From: JAWKIW01 sp041394145
GTDB taxonomy: Bacteria > Actinomycetota > Acidimicrobiia > Acidimicrobiales > Acidimicrobilacustridaceae
Assembly: GCA_041394145.1 (NCBI GenBank)
Contig: JAWKIW010000001.1
Location: forward strand, 496,001-560,000
DNA: 64,000 nucleotides
Direction: 5' to 3'
The position numbers were made by a program, and so were the translations under genes. Within the stretch, counting starts at the first letter, position 1. Every line of letters starts with the position of its first letter. Shown one piece after another: positions 34,209-47,023 of this stretch. Under the pieces are notes generated by a model, which was given only the letters and a program-made list of their open reading frames with translations, searched no databases and was not told the origin of the DNA.

Positions 34209-36356
34209 GTGGACCCCGACGCCCTCCTCGACGGCCTGAACGCGGCCCAGCGGGCCGCCGTCACGTCCCCCGACGCACCCCTGGCGGTGCTGGCGGGCGC
34301 CGGCTCGGGCAAGACGCGGGTGCTCACCCGACGCATCGCCTGGCGGGCCGCCACCGGCGACCTCGACCCGCGCCACGTCCTGGCCCTGACCTTCACCCGC
34401 AAGGCGGCCGGCGAGCTGCGCAGCCGCCTGCGCGGCCTGGGCCTGCGCGACGAGGTGGCCGCCGGCACCTTCCACGCGGTGGCCTACGCCCAGCTGCGCA
34501 GCCGCTGGGCCGACCGCGGCATCGACCCGCCGACGCTGCTCGACCGCAAGGTCGGCTTCGTGGCCCGACTGCTGCCACCGTCCTCGGGTCGGGGCGGCTC
34601 GGTCGCCGCCCTCGACGTCGTCGGCGAGATCGAGTGGGCCAAGGCCCGGATGCTGACACCCGACGACTACGTGCCCGCGGCCGAGCGGGCCGACCGCAAC
34701 CCGTCGGTCGATCTGCGGCTGGTCGCCCGGACCTTCGAGCGCTACGAGCGGGCCAAGTCCGAGCGCCGACTCGTCGACTTCGACGACCTGCTGCGGCTGT
34801 GCCGGCGCGACCTCGACCGCGACCGCGAGTTCGGCGACGCCCAGCGCTGGCGGTTCCGCCACGTCTTCGTCGACGAGTACCAGGACGTGAACCCCCTCCA
34901 GCACGAGCTGCTGCAGTCCTGGCTCGACGGCCGCACCGACCTGTGCGTCGTCGGCGACCCCAACCAGGCCATCTACGCCTGGAACGGCGCCGACGCCGCG
35001 TATCTCACGGGCTTCCGGCGCCAGCACCCGGGCGCGGGCGTCGTGGTCCTCGAGCAGAACTACCGCTCGAGCCCGCAGATCCTCGGTGTCGCCAACGCCG
35101 TGCTGGCCGGTGCTCCCCGTCGGGCCGCCACCGGCGAGGGGGTCCGGCGGCTGCGGGCGAACCGCCCCGACGGCACGCTGCCCCAGATCGATGCCTTCGA
35201 GAGCGACCGCGCCGAGGCCGCCGGTGTGGCCCGCAACGTGCGCGACCACCACCTGCCGGGCTCGGCCTGGTCGTCACAGGCCGTGCTGGTGCGCACCAAC
35301 GCCCAGATCGCCCTGCTGGAGGAGGCCTTCCGGGCGGCCGGCATCCCCTTCCGGGTCCGGGGCGGCAACGCCCTGCTCGACCAGCCCGAGGTCAAGGACG
35401 CCCTCGGCCAGCTGCGGCGCGCCACCGGTCGCTTCGAGGACGCCCTCGCCGACGTCGAGGCCGCCCTCGGGCCTGCCGGCGAGCCGGGCACCACGTTGTC
35501 GCCGGAGCGCCGCGCCAACGTCGAGGCGTTCGTGCGGCTGGGCCACGACTACCTCGGGCTCGACCCCGCCCCCTCCATCCCCGGGTTCTTCGCCTGGCTC
35601 ACCGACACCACCCGCGCCGACCAGCCCGACGTCACCGGCGACGCGGTGGAGATCACGACGTTCCACGCCGCCAAGGGCCTCGAGTGGCCGGTCGTCCACC
35701 TCGCCGGCCTCGAGCAGGGGCTCGTCCCGATCGGCCACGCCAAGACCTCCGCCGAGCTCGACGAAGAGCGTCGCCTCTTCTACGTGGCCGTGACGCGGGC
35801 CGAGCGCGAGCTGTGCCTGACCTGGGCGGGGTCCCGCACCTTCGGCTCCCGCACCATGTCGCGCGACCGCTCGTTCTTCGTCGACGACGTCGAGGTCGCC
35901 TGCCGGGTGCTGGCCGAAGGTGAGGAGCCCGACGACTGGTCGGTCGTGCTGCGCCGATCCCGGCCGGCCCCGGCCGACCAGCGCGCCCGGTCGGGCCAGC
36001 GCGGCTCGGGGACCGGTGGGCGCGAGGCCCGCGCCGACGCTCGGTCGGCGGCGCGGCGCCGTGAGCGCCAGGGTCGGGCCGCGGCCGAGCTGGCGCCGGC
36101 CGACCAGCCCCTGTTCGAAGCGCTGAAGACCTGGCGGGCGGGCGCGGCCAAGGCCGCCGCCGTCCCCGCCTACGTGATCTTCCACGACGCGACCCTGGCC
36201 GAGATCGCCACGGCCCGGCCGACCTGCGCCGACGACCTGTTGACCGTGTCAGGCGTGGGACCGGTCAAGGTGGGTCGCTACGGAGCGGCCGTGCTCGAGG
36301 TGGTGGCCGGCCATGTCGACGGCGGCGCGGCCGCGCCGGCGGGATCGACCGGCTGA
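34209..36356 (+). CDS. UvrD/PcrA-type superfamily 1 helicase with C-terminal HRDC domain
   Basis: 715 residues from GTG 34209. Motifs in order: Walker A LAGAGSGKTRVLTRRIAW (~28), LALTFTRKAAGELRSRL (Ia), FVDEYQDVNPLQHELLQSW (II, DEYQD), VVGDPNQAIYAWNGAD (III), VVVLEQNYRSSPQIL (IV), ITTFHAAKGLEWPVVHLAGL (V) and LFYVAVTRAERELCL (VI). After an Arg/Ala-rich linker (~580-620) an HRDC domain (LFEALKTWRAGAAKAAAVPAY, shortened here to LFEALKTWRAGAAKA) ends the protein. This is the UvrD2 architecture of mycobacteria, used in DNA repair. The frame is open for over 1.6 kb upstream, but that part is antisense to other genes. Confidence 0.88.
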   Translation: MDPDALLDGLNAAQRAAVTSPDAPLAVLAGAGSGKTRVLTRRIAWRAATGDLDPRHVLALTFTRKAAGELRSRLRGLGLRDEVAAGTFHAVAYAQLRSRWADRGIDPPTLLDRKVGFVARLLPPSSGRGGSVAALDVVGEIEWAKARMLTPDDYVPAAERADRNPSVDLRLVARTFERYERAKSERRLVDFDDLLRLCRRDLDRDREFGDAQRWRFRHVFVDEYQDVNPLQHELLQSWLDGRTDLCVVGDPNQAIYAWNGADAAYLTGFRRQHPGAGVVVLEQNYRSSPQILGVANAVLAGAPRRAATGEGVRRLRANRPDGTLPQIDAFESDRAEAAGVARNVRDHHLPGSAWSSQAVLVRTNAQIALLEEAFRAAGIPFRVRGGNALLDQPEVKDALGQLRRATGRFEDALADVEAALGPAGEPGTTLSPERRANVEAFVRLGHDYLGLDPAPSIPGFFAWLTDTTRADQPDVTGDAVEITTFHAAKGLEWPVVHLAGLEQGLVPIGHAKTSAELDEERRLFYVAVTRAERELCLTWAGSRTFGSRTMSRDRSFFVDDVEVACRVLAEGEEPDDWSVVLRRSRPAPADQRARSGQRGSGTGGREARADARSAARRRERQGRAAAELAPADQPLFEALKTWRAGAAKAAAVPAYVIFHDATLAEIATARPTCADDLLTVSGVGPVKVGRYGAAVLEVVAGHVDGGAAAPAGSTG

Positions 36357-36507
36357 GCCCGTCGACCTCCCGCAGTCCTCAGGCGACCCCCGAGGTCGTC
36401 GGTGACCCCGCCGCCCCGACACCCCGCCGACTCCGGTCGGCCTCGCCGATCTCCTGTGGGCGGCGCAGCGGCGCGTCGGGACGCGACGCGGGTGGCAAGG
36501 TGGTGAC

Positions 36508-37005
36508 ATGCGGTTCGAGGTCGAGCAGCGCTTCCGTGCCACCCCCGAGCGGGTGCTCGAGCTGTACACCGACCCCGACTTCTACCAAGCCCTCGCCGGG
36601 CTGCCGAAGGTGTCGGCTCCCCAGGTGCTCGAGCACCGAGCCGAGGGCGACCGCGTCCTGCTCCGGGTCCGCTACACCTTCACCGCGTCGCTGCCCGCCG
36701 CGGCGACCGCCGTCATCGATCCGGCCAAGCTGACGTGGGTCGACGAGACCTGGTTCGACCTCGTCCGGGGCACCGCCACCACCCGCCTGCTCCCCGACCA
36801 CTACCCCGACAAGATGCAGGCCTCGGCCTCGGCCACCTTCGTCGCCGAGGCGCAGGGCGACACCGTGCGCCGCATCAGCGGCGACCTGCGGGTGCGGGTC
36901 CTGCTGGTCGGCGGCAAGGTCGAGCAGGCCATCGTGTCGGGCCTCCGGGAGCACCTCGTCGACGAGGAGCAGGTGGCCCAGGAGCGCCTCGACACCGACA
37001 GCTGA
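36508..37005 (+). CDS. DUF2505 family protein (SRPBCC fold)
   Basis: 165 residues from ATG 36508 with AAGGTGG upstream. The N-terminus RFEVEQRFRATPERVLELYTD and ATFVAEAQGDTVRRISGDLRVRVLLVGGKVE near residue 110 (quoted as TVRRISGDLRVRVLLVGGKVE's first 18, TVRRISGDLRVRVLLVGG) match DUF2505, an actinobacterial START/SRPBCC-like family that probably binds a hydrophobic ligand. No signal peptide. Its role is unknown. It ends against a strong inverted repeat shared with the convergent thioesterase gene. Confidence 0.8.
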   Translation: MRFEVEQRFRATPERVLELYTDPDFYQALAGLPKVSAPQVLEHRAEGDRVLLRVRYTFTASLPAAATAVIDPAKLTWVDETWFDLVRGTATTRLLPDHYPDKMQASASATFVAEAQGDTVRRISGDLRVRVLLVGGKVEQAIVSGLREHLVDEEQVAQERLDTDS

Positions 37006-37018
37006 GCGACTCGATGCC

Positions 37019-37048
37019 GTGACCCGGGTCAACGACCTCCCGGGTCAC
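37019..37048. terminator. Bidirectional hairpin between convergent genes
   Basis: GTGACCCGGG and CCCGGGTCAC form a perfect 10-bp inverted repeat around a 10-nt loop, placed midway between the DUF2505 stop and the thioesterase stop. Confidence 0.6.
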
Positions 37049-37053
37049 CGTGA

Positions 37054-37833
37054 CTAGATGACGTGGTCGCCGCGGCGGGCCCGCTCGGCCTCCTCGCGCT
37101 GCTCCCGCAGTGCGATGAACTTGGTGAAGTCGATCGAGATGAAGATGCCCTCGGCCTCCGCGCACAGCGTGTCACCGGCGAGGAGGCGGCCTTCGGTGAA
37201 GATCTTGCGCCCCTCCACCCGAACGATCTCGCCGATGAAGTGCAGCTCGGTGTGCAGCGGCGTCGGGCTCCGGTAGCGGATGGTGAGGGTGCCGGTCATC
37301 CCCGGCTGGCCCGACAGCGACTGGGTCGCGCCGAGCAGCTCGTCGAAGGCACCGGCCACGTAGCCGCCGTGGACGCAGCCGGGCGGCCCTTCGTAGGCCG
37401 ACCCGAAGACCCCGCGACCGTGCACCACGCCGTCGATGTCCTGGAGGTAGATGGGCGGGGCGAGCGGGTTGGCCCGGCCGATGAACGGGCTGTGCTCGAA
37501 GCTGGCGTGGGGGTCGAGGCCGGCGTTGGCCGCCTCGGCGAATCCCTCGTAGCTGGTGCCGTAGTCGATGCGGTCGAAGGCCAGCGCCACGTTGGCCAGC
37601 TCGTTGGCCGCCTCGATCAGCGCCTCGGTCGGGGCGGCCGTGCCGACCAGTCGCTCCATGATGATGCGCATCGAGTCGGCGAGACGGCGCATCTCCACCC
37701 GCCGGGTCGTCATCTGTGAGGCGGGTGGCTCCTGCCACCGCGTGTACAGGGCCGAACGGGCCCGGTCGACGATCTCCGCTGCGTCGTCGGGGAGGTCGGC
37801 GGGGTCGGGGGACGGGGGCGTCTGGTCGGTCAT
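37054..37833 (-). CDS. PaaI-type hotdog-fold thioesterase
   Basis: 259 residues from ATG 37833. The hotdog domain occupies the C-terminal half: GPPGCVHGGYVAGAFDELLG (~150) is the central helix signature, followed by GTLTIRYRSPTPLHTELHF and VEGRKIFTEGRLLAGDTLCAEAEG, quoted as VEGRKIFTEGRL and GDTLCAEAEG. The His-Gly-Gly and Asp in the first motif correspond to the PaaI active site. An N-terminal ~110-residue helical extension (MRRLADSMRIIMERLVG) is common in actinobacterial homologues. It probably hydrolyses an acyl-CoA; the chain is unknown. Confidence 0.8.
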   Translation of the reverse strand: MTDQTPPSPDPADLPDDAAEIVDRARSALYTRWQEPPASQMTTRRVEMRRLADSMRIIMERLVGTAAPTEALIEAANELANVALAFDRIDYGTSYEGFAEAANAGLDPHASFEHSPFIGRANPLAPPIYLQDIDGVVHGRGVFGSAYEGPPGCVHGGYVAGAFDELLGATQSLSGQPGMTGTLTIRYRSPTPLHTELHFIGEIVRVEGRKIFTEGRLLAGDTLCAEAEGIFISIDFTKFIALREQREEAERARRGDHVI

Positions 37834-37935
37834 CCGCCCTTGCTACCCCGCCGGGACGGGACTGCCGCGGGAGCCGGCGCCGGCGCGCGCCCGCCGACGT
37901 CGACCCGCCGGCGCAGTGCTCGACGACCGCAGCCG

Positions 37936-38706
37936 TCAGACGTCGAAGTCGGCGACGACCGGCGCGGTTCGGACGGCTGCTTTGCCCTTGCGGGCGTTGC
38001 GATCGATGAGGATCGACGTCGACGCCGCCGCCAGGGTCTCGGTAGCATCAGGTCGATGCGCATCCCCTGCCCTTGTGGAAGTTGCCGGCGCAGTAGTCCC
38101 ACCACGAGAACAGCCCCTCGGCGTCGTAGTGGCGGCGGAACACGTCGGTGAGTCCCCAGCCCTGATCTCGGCGAGCGCCCTGCTCCGCCTCGCTCACGTG
38201 GGTCGCACCGGACGAAGTCACCCGGGTCGTACACGTCGCGGTCGTCCGGGGCGATGGTTGCAGTCGCCGGCTTCGCCAGCACGAGCCCGGCCGGGTCCCT
38301 GCGGTCGGCCAGCTGAGCTGCGGAAGCGCGGGCCAGCCACCGCAGCTTGTACTGGTAGTGCGGGTCGTCGAGGGCGCGGCCGTTGGGCACGTAGACGCTG
38401 GCCACGTGACACCACCGCACGTCGCCCACACTCAGGCGGGCCTCCGGGTCGGGCTCCTCGGCGTCGTCGAAGCTCGGCGACGACGTCGTCGAGGCCGACC
38501 TTGGAGAGATGGCGACGCCGTTCCACCGGCCTCTGCCGTGGTGGGCCGCCTCGTACCCCATGGCGGGCGAAGGTCAGCCCCGGGAATGTCGTCGGCGAGC
38601 CTGTCTCCTGCAGGCACACGACGTCGGGCTCGACCGTCGCCAGCCACTCCTCGACCCGCGGCAGCCGGGCCTTGAGCGAGTTCACGTTCCAGGTGGAGAT
38701 GCGCAC
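37936..38706 (-). pseudogene. xthA: Exodeoxyribonuclease III (XthA), broken by many indels
   Basis: The intact protein would nick DNA at abasic sites. From ATG 38706 the sequence starts correctly (MRISTWNVNSLKARLPRVEE, DVVCLQET), with the Asn and Glu of the active site. Then pieces in different frames follow: GYEAAHHGRGRWNGVA, EEPDPEARL, VASVYVPNGRALDDPHYQYK (catalytic Tyr region), IAPDDRDVYDP, GLTDVFRRHYDAEGLFSWWDY and GMRIDLMLP, ending ADFDV at 37936. At least five frame changes are needed, and some conserved stretches (the GDFNI motif) are altered. Order and length are otherwise normal. Poor local sequence quality is likelier than decay, but the gene cannot be read as functional here. Confidence 0.8.
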
Positions 38707-38865
38707 GGCGGCGCCGAGCTACCGCCGCCTCGGCCCCGACCGGCGCCCCGTCGCCGCCGCCGATGGGTCGGGCGCCCTCCACCGCTCGAGCACCCCGACC
38801 CGGCACACCGCCGGCGCCGGCGACCCGTCCGCCGCCGCGCCGCCGACGGTACGGTCGGGGCAGAG

Positions 38866-39335
38866 GCCGCTGGAGAGCGACTACATCTGCCCCTGGGCCT
38901 ACCTGGGTCGCGATCGCACCCGCCGCTGCTGCGCGAGCTCGGGCTCTCGGTCCCGCCCTTCGAGCTGCACCCCGAGATCCCCCCGCCGGCCGGGAGAACC
39001 GACCGGCGGCCGCCTCGACCGGGTGTTCGACATCGTGGCGGCCGAGTGCGCGAGCTCGGCATCCCCTTCTGCTTTCCGGCATGACGCCGAACAGCCGGCG
39101 GGCCCTCGAGACCAGCGAGATCGTGCGGCTGCGCCGACCCGACGCCTTCGCCCGCGCGGACGAGGGCCTGTCGCGGGCCCACTGGGTCGACGGGCGTGAC
39201 CTGGGCGACCTGAGCGTCCTCGACGAGATCGTCGCCGCGGCCGTCCCCGTGCCGAGAGCGCGAGCCGTCGCCGATGCTTGGGCGTCGGTGGCCGAGGCCG
39301 TCACGCTTCGATGGCGCGGGCCTGCAGCTGGGTGA
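38866..39335 (+). pseudogene. DsbA/FrnE-like thioredoxin-fold oxidoreductase, broken by indels
   Basis: Fragments of one protein lie in three forward frames in the right order: LESDYICPWAYLGRDR near 38868, LRELGLSVPPFELHPEIPP at ~38930, GGRLDRVFDIVAAECA at ~39005, then MTPNSRRALETSEIVRLRRP and DLGDLSVLDEIVAAA. DYICPWAYLG is the FrnE/HCCA isomerase-type variant of the DsbA active site, with one Cys (CPW). The real start is lost; a TACGGT at 38850-38855 could be its -10 box. No continuous frame covers it, so it is either a pseudogene or a badly read gene in the same low-quality stretch as xthA. Confidence 0.65.
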
Positions 39336-39610
39336 ACGTCACCTCCGCGGCGGGTGGGTGAGTCCGCTGATCCTTCAGCCCAAGCCTGCGAAGAGCGGTG
39401 GCGCTGGTCGCCCAGCTCAGGATGCCGCGCCAGCCGAGCCACCGGGCGTCGATCACCTGGCGACGGCCCGGCGAGGGGTGCCGGGCGATGGGTCCTGCTG
39501 TCACCCTCCGCCGGACCACCGGCGAACGGGACGTTCGGCTGTTCACTTCCGCGGCGGCTTCAAGCGGCGGCGTCCTCACCGCCGCTGGTCAGCCGGCCGC
39601 TGCCACCGAG
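39336..39610. other. Unresolved stretch before the RND transporter
   Basis: No gene can be supported here. The forward frame upstream of 39611 is open but lacks any recognisable sequence. On the reverse strand a 92-codon frame (39301-39579) reads ILSWATSATALRRLGLKDQ and might be the tail of a lost gene. Given the indels on the left, the apparent lack of a gene may be a quality artefact. Confidence 0.3.
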
Positions 39611-42148
39611 GTGCGGCGACGCTTCTGGGGTGCCCTCGCCGAGGGCCTGACCCGACGGGCGGTGCTGGTGCTCGTCCTGGTCGTCGCCGTCACCGCGGTG
39701 CTGGCGCTCGGCCTGCCCAAGCTCACCTTCGCCACCGGCCAGGACAGCTACATCAACGCCGACGAGCAGGTCTCGATCGACAACGTCGAGTACCAGAAGC
39801 TGTTCGGCGGCGAGGGCATGGTCACGCTGTTCACCGCCGACCAGGGCAAGACCGTGGTGGACCTGTTCACCCCCGACAACATCGCCCAGCTGCGTGAGGT
39901 GCAGCAGCGGCTCGAGGCGACACCCGGCGTGCAGGGCGTGGTCAGCCCCCTGACCGTCATGGAGTACAACCAGGCGCTCGTCGAGCCCAAGGCCGGCTCG
40001 TCGGACCCGACGTCCAGCGTCGCCGGCGGCATCCTGCTCGACGCCCTCGGCCGGGAGACCGACCCGGCGGGCCAGGCGGCCCGGTCCGCCGACGCCGCCA
40101 CCACCCTCCAGCGGTTCCAGGCCGCGGCGGCGTCGCCGGGCGGCACCAGCCTGGACAACCCCGACTGGGTGCGGTTCCTGCTGCTGGACAACCAGGGCGA
40201 GGTGCGCAAGGCGCTCCGCCCGTTCTTCGTCTTCGCGCCCGGCACGGCGCCCACCCTCGAGAACGCCACCCACGCCCAGATGGTCACCCGCCTGAACGGC
40301 AACCAGACCCTCGACGAGCAGGGGGCGGCGACCGTCGCCGTCGTCAACGAGCTGCAGGGCCGGAGCTTCCCGGGGTTCACGGTGCTCACCACCGGCGCCC
40401 CGGTGCTGCTGAAGGAGATCAACGACTACCTGCAGAAGGGCATGCTCACCCTTGGTGCCATCGCCGTGCTCGTCATGGTGATCGTGCTCGCCTTCGTGTT
40501 CCGCGTGCGGTGGCGGCTGCTGCCGCTGGCCGTGATGCTGACCGGCGTCGTGTGGACCTTCGGCATCCTCGGCTTCACCGGGTTCCGCCTGTCACTCGTC
40601 ACCATCTCGGGTCTGCCCATCCTCATCGGCCTCGGCGTGGAGTTCGCCATCCAGGTCCACAACCGCATCGAGGAGGAGGTGGTGCGCACCGACGCCACCC
40701 CCGCGTCGCCGTTCGTGCGGACCCAGCTCGCCATCGCGCCGGCCCTCGCCGTGGCGGCCGTGGCCGGCGTGATCGCCACCATCTCCCTGAAGGCCTCCCG
40801 CGTGCCGATGATCCGCGACTTCGGCGTGCTGCTCGCCCTCGGCGTGGCCTTCGTGTTCATCGGTGCCATCGTCGTGCCGATCGCCACCCTGGCCCTGCGC
40901 GAGAAGCACAAGCCCTCGACCGAGTACCACCACCAGCCGGTCGTCGAGAAGAGCATGGTCGCCCTCGGTCGGGCGCCGGCATGGTCGGCCGTCCCGCTGG
41001 CGCTGCTCGGCGTCGCCCTGTTCGTCGGCGGCCTCTTCGCCGAGCAGAACACCCGCATCGAGACCAACGCCGAGGCGTGGATCGACCAGAGCTCGGCGGT
41101 CATCAAGGACCTCGACGTCCTGAAGGAGCAGACGGGCTCGTCGAGCGAGCTCGGCGTGTACCTGCAGGACCCGAACGGGGTGTTCAACGACCAGATGGCC
41201 GCCTTCATGACGAACCTGTCGCGGGACCAGCTGGCGGCCAACCCGGGTCGGCTCCTCACCGCCTCGAGCCTGACCGACACCGTCTCGGACCTCATGAACG
41301 TGCCCGGGGCGACGCCCCTGCCACCCACCGGGGCGAACCTGCAGGCCGCCTACGCGGTCGCGCCCGAGGCGATCCAGCAGTCCGTGGTCAGCCCGGACGG
41401 CAAGGCCGCCAACCTGATCTTCCGCACCGGGCCGTCGGCGCTGGAGGAGCGAAAGGTCGTCGTCGACGACATCAAGGACAACGTGACGCCGCCGCCACCC
41501 ATCAAGGCCACGGCCTCCGGCCTCGCCGTCGTCGGCGTGGGGCTCCTCGACAACCTCACCGCCAACCGGCTGCTGCTCACCTACCTCGCCATCGGCGGGG
41601 TGGCGATCTGGCTGCTGCTGCGGTTCCTGAGCTTCATCAAGGCGGGTCTGGTCCTGGTGCCGGTGCTGCTCGCCGTCGGCCTCGCCGCCGTGGTGGTGCG
41701 CGCCCTGAACATCACCGTCAGCCCGCTCACCACCGTGTCGGGACCGCTGGTGATCGCCATCTGCACCGAGTTCGCCTGCCTCATCCTGTTCCGCCACATC
41801 GAGGAGCGGCGCGCCGGGTTGGCGCCGAGGGAGGCCGCCGACCAGGCCGCGTCGCACACCGGGCGCGCCTTCTTCGCATCCTCGCTGACCACCGTCGGCG
41901 GGTTCGCCGTGCTGATGGCGTCGCCGATGCCGCTGCTGCGCGACTTCGGCGCCATCGTGGCCCTCACCATCGCCATCGCCCTGCTCAGCGCCATCGTCGT
42001 GCTGCCACCGGTGCTGGTGTTCGCCGACGAGCACGGCTGGCTGCGCCTGGGCGACACGATCGAGGGCGAGCCGAACGCACCCGACGAGCCCGAGCCGGCG
42101 CCCCGACCCGACGCCGAGGCCCCCGAGCCCGCCGCGCCCCGGACCTGA
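39611..42148 (+). CDS. RND/MMPL-family transporter
   Basis: 845 residues if GTG 39611 is used; the frame is open to 39398, but the added segment has no homology-like features. The fold has two copies of one transmembrane helix, a large outer loop and five more helices. The first helix is AVLVLVLVVAVTAVLALGLP, and the first helix cluster begins LTLGAIAVLVMVIVLAFVF at ~280. The conserved RND helices are LVTISGLPILIGLGVEFAI (~335) and its partner TTVSGPLVIAICTEFACLI (~710), each with the family's central acidic residue. MMPL/HpnN-type proteins export lipids, hopanoids or sterol-like molecules using the proton gradient. The tail is Pro/Glu-rich. It lies directly upstream of kgd but has no clear link to it. 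Confidence 0.8.
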   Translation: MRRRFWGALAEGLTRRAVLVLVLVVAVTAVLALGLPKLTFATGQDSYINADEQVSIDNVEYQKLFGGEGMVTLFTADQGKTVVDLFTPDNIAQLREVQQRLEATPGVQGVVSPLTVMEYNQALVEPKAGSSDPTSSVAGGILLDALGRETDPAGQAARSADAATTLQRFQAAAASPGGTSLDNPDWVRFLLLDNQGEVRKALRPFFVFAPGTAPTLENATHAQMVTRLNGNQTLDEQGAATVAVVNELQGRSFPGFTVLTTGAPVLLKEINDYLQKGMLTLGAIAVLVMVIVLAFVFRVRWRLLPLAVMLTGVVWTFGILGFTGFRLSLVTISGLPILIGLGVEFAIQVHNRIEEEVVRTDATPASPFVRTQLAIAPALAVAAVAGVIATISLKASRVPMIRDFGVLLALGVAFVFIGAIVVPIATLALREKHKPSTEYHHQPVVEKSMVALGRAPAWSAVPLALLGVALFVGGLFAEQNTRIETNAEAWIDQSSAVIKDLDVLKEQTGSSSELGVYLQDPNGVFNDQMAAFMTNLSRDQLAANPGRLLTASSLTDTVSDLMNVPGATPLPPTGANLQAAYAVAPEAIQQSVVSPDGKAANLIFRTGPSALEERKVVVDDIKDNVTPPPPIKATASGLAVVGVGLLDNLTANRLLLTYLAIGGVAIWLLLRFLSFIKAGLVLVPVLLAVGLAAVVVRALNITVSPLTTVSGPLVIAICTEFACLILFRHIEERRAGLAPREAADQAASHTGRAFFASSLTTVGGFAVLMASPMPLLRDFGAIVALTIAIALLSAIVVLPPVLVFADEHGWLRLGDTIEGEPNAPDEPEPAPRPDAEAPEPAAPRT

Positions 42149-42245
42149 CCGGACCCTGACGACACGCCGCCGGCTGCCGGCTCGGCACGGCACGACACGG
42201 TCGCCGACCCCGCCGTCGCCCCTCGGGCCGCACCGGGGCGACCGG

Positions 42246-42251
42246 TAGGAT
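42246..42251 (+). promoter_or_regulatory. -10 box TAGGAT before kgd
   Basis: TAGGAT ends 6 nt before the kgd GTG, compatible with a leaderless transcript. Confidence 0.5.
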
Positions 42252-42257
42252 CGGCCC

Positions 42258-45889
<3,632 letters not shown>

Positions 45890-45902
45890 CGTCGGCCACT
45901 CC

Positions 45903-45940
45903 CTTCGGCCCCTCCCTTCGGCCCCTCCTTCGGCCCCTCC
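45903..45940. repeat. Short tandem repeat CTTCGGCCCCTCC
   Basis: Three near-perfect 12-13 bp copies lie just after the kgd stop and before palindromic repeat copy 2. They do not encode anything obvious. Confidence 0.6.
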
Positions 45941-45949
45941 CCTTCCGGG

Positions 45950-45997
45950 TTCTTGTCATGGATCTGCGTGCCTCGGCACGCAGATCCATGACCAAGC
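45950..45997. repeat. Intergenic palindromic repeat, copy 2
   Basis: TCATGGATCTGCGTGCC and GGCACGCAGATCCATGA pair perfectly over 17 bp around a 2-nt loop, extended by CTTG/CAAG at the rims. It lies between kgd and the AbiEi-like gene, which point the same way. Confidence 0.8.
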
Positions 45998-46071
45998 CTC
46001 GCCCCTCGAGGAGCCGTCGCCGATCGGAGCCCTGCTCCCACCTCGCCCGGTCCGCCAAAGGGAGCGCCCTC

Positions 46072-47023
46072 ATGCCCATCCCCCGCCCCTCGTCCGTCCA
46101 CGACCGTGTCCTCGAGATCGCCGCGTCCCAGCACGGCCTCGTGACCCCCCGACAGGCCTACGACGCCGGCCTCACCCGCGGCGCGCTCGCCCACCAGCGG
46201 CACGGCGACTTCATCCGAATGGCACCCGGGGTCCTCGTGCGGACGGGAACGCCGGCCACGCCCGAACAGGCGATGCTCGCCGCGCAGCTCGATGCCGGCG
46301 CCGCGGCCGTGCTCGCGTTGGCAACGGCCGCCGCCCACTGGGGCTATCCGGGGTTCGAGCTGCTACCGCCCCAGGTCTGCTCGCCGCGGCCCCGCCGTCA
46401 CCGACAGGTGCAGCTCGGTGTGCACCACACCTCCACCCGCCTCCCCGACACCGACGTCACCCAGGACGGACCGTTCCGCTTCACGACACCGGCTCGGACC
46501 CTGTTCGACCTGGCCGGTTCCCTGCCGCTCGGCCGCCTCGAGCGACTGGTCGATCGAGCGTGGGCAGAGCGGCTCGTCTCCGGCCGGCAGCTGCGACAGC
46601 TGCTCGCCATGCGCGCGACGCAGGGCCGAGCGGGCATCGTGGCGATGCGACAGCTGCTGCGAGAACGCGGCGACGACTACCGGCCGCCCGACAGCGGGCT
46701 CGAGCGGCGAGCCATCGAGGTGCTGCAACAGGCGGGCATTCGAGACTTCGATCGGCAGGCCGAGACCGGCGACGACGACGCCTGGATCGCCCGAGTCGAC
46801 CTGCGGCACCGGCGACACCCGGTTGTCGTGCAGATCGACTCCGACAGGTACCACCGCAGCATCGCCGACCAGCGCAAGGACGAGGCCGAGACACGGGCGC
46901 TCATCGAGGCGGGCTTCATCGTCGTACGGTCACCGAGCACGACGTCTGGTACGAGCCGGCCTCGATGATCCGCGCGTCCGGGCCGCCGTCGACCGGGCCC
47001 GACGCGGGACCAGCGTCGCCTGA
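46072..47023 (+). CDS. AbiEi-antitoxin-domain protein with C-terminal nuclease-like domain, two bases missing
   Basis: About 317 residues after repair, from ATG 46072 with AAGGGAG upstream. Residues ~10-60 form the winged-helix AbiEi antitoxin-type N-domain (VLEIAASQHGLVTPRQAYDAG, shortened to ASQHGLVTPRQAYDAG; RGALAHQRHGDFIRMAPGV). FRFTTPARTLFDLAGSLP marks the middle. The C-terminal part (AWIARVDLRHRRHPVVVQID, DRYHRSIADQRKDEAETRAL) resembles the DUF559/Vsr-like endonuclease fold. At about 46927 and 46970 single bases are missing: the ending VTEHDVWYEPASMIR and VRAAVDRARRGTSVA lie in two other frames. No AbiEii toxin is adjacent, so it stands alone, as many actinobacterial members do. Its function is unproven. 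Confidence 0.72.

Noticed and set aside
39301..39579. Reverse-strand 92-codon frame as a gene
   Set aside because: No start signal, no recognisable family and it lies in a stretch with many indels; recorded only as an unresolved region.
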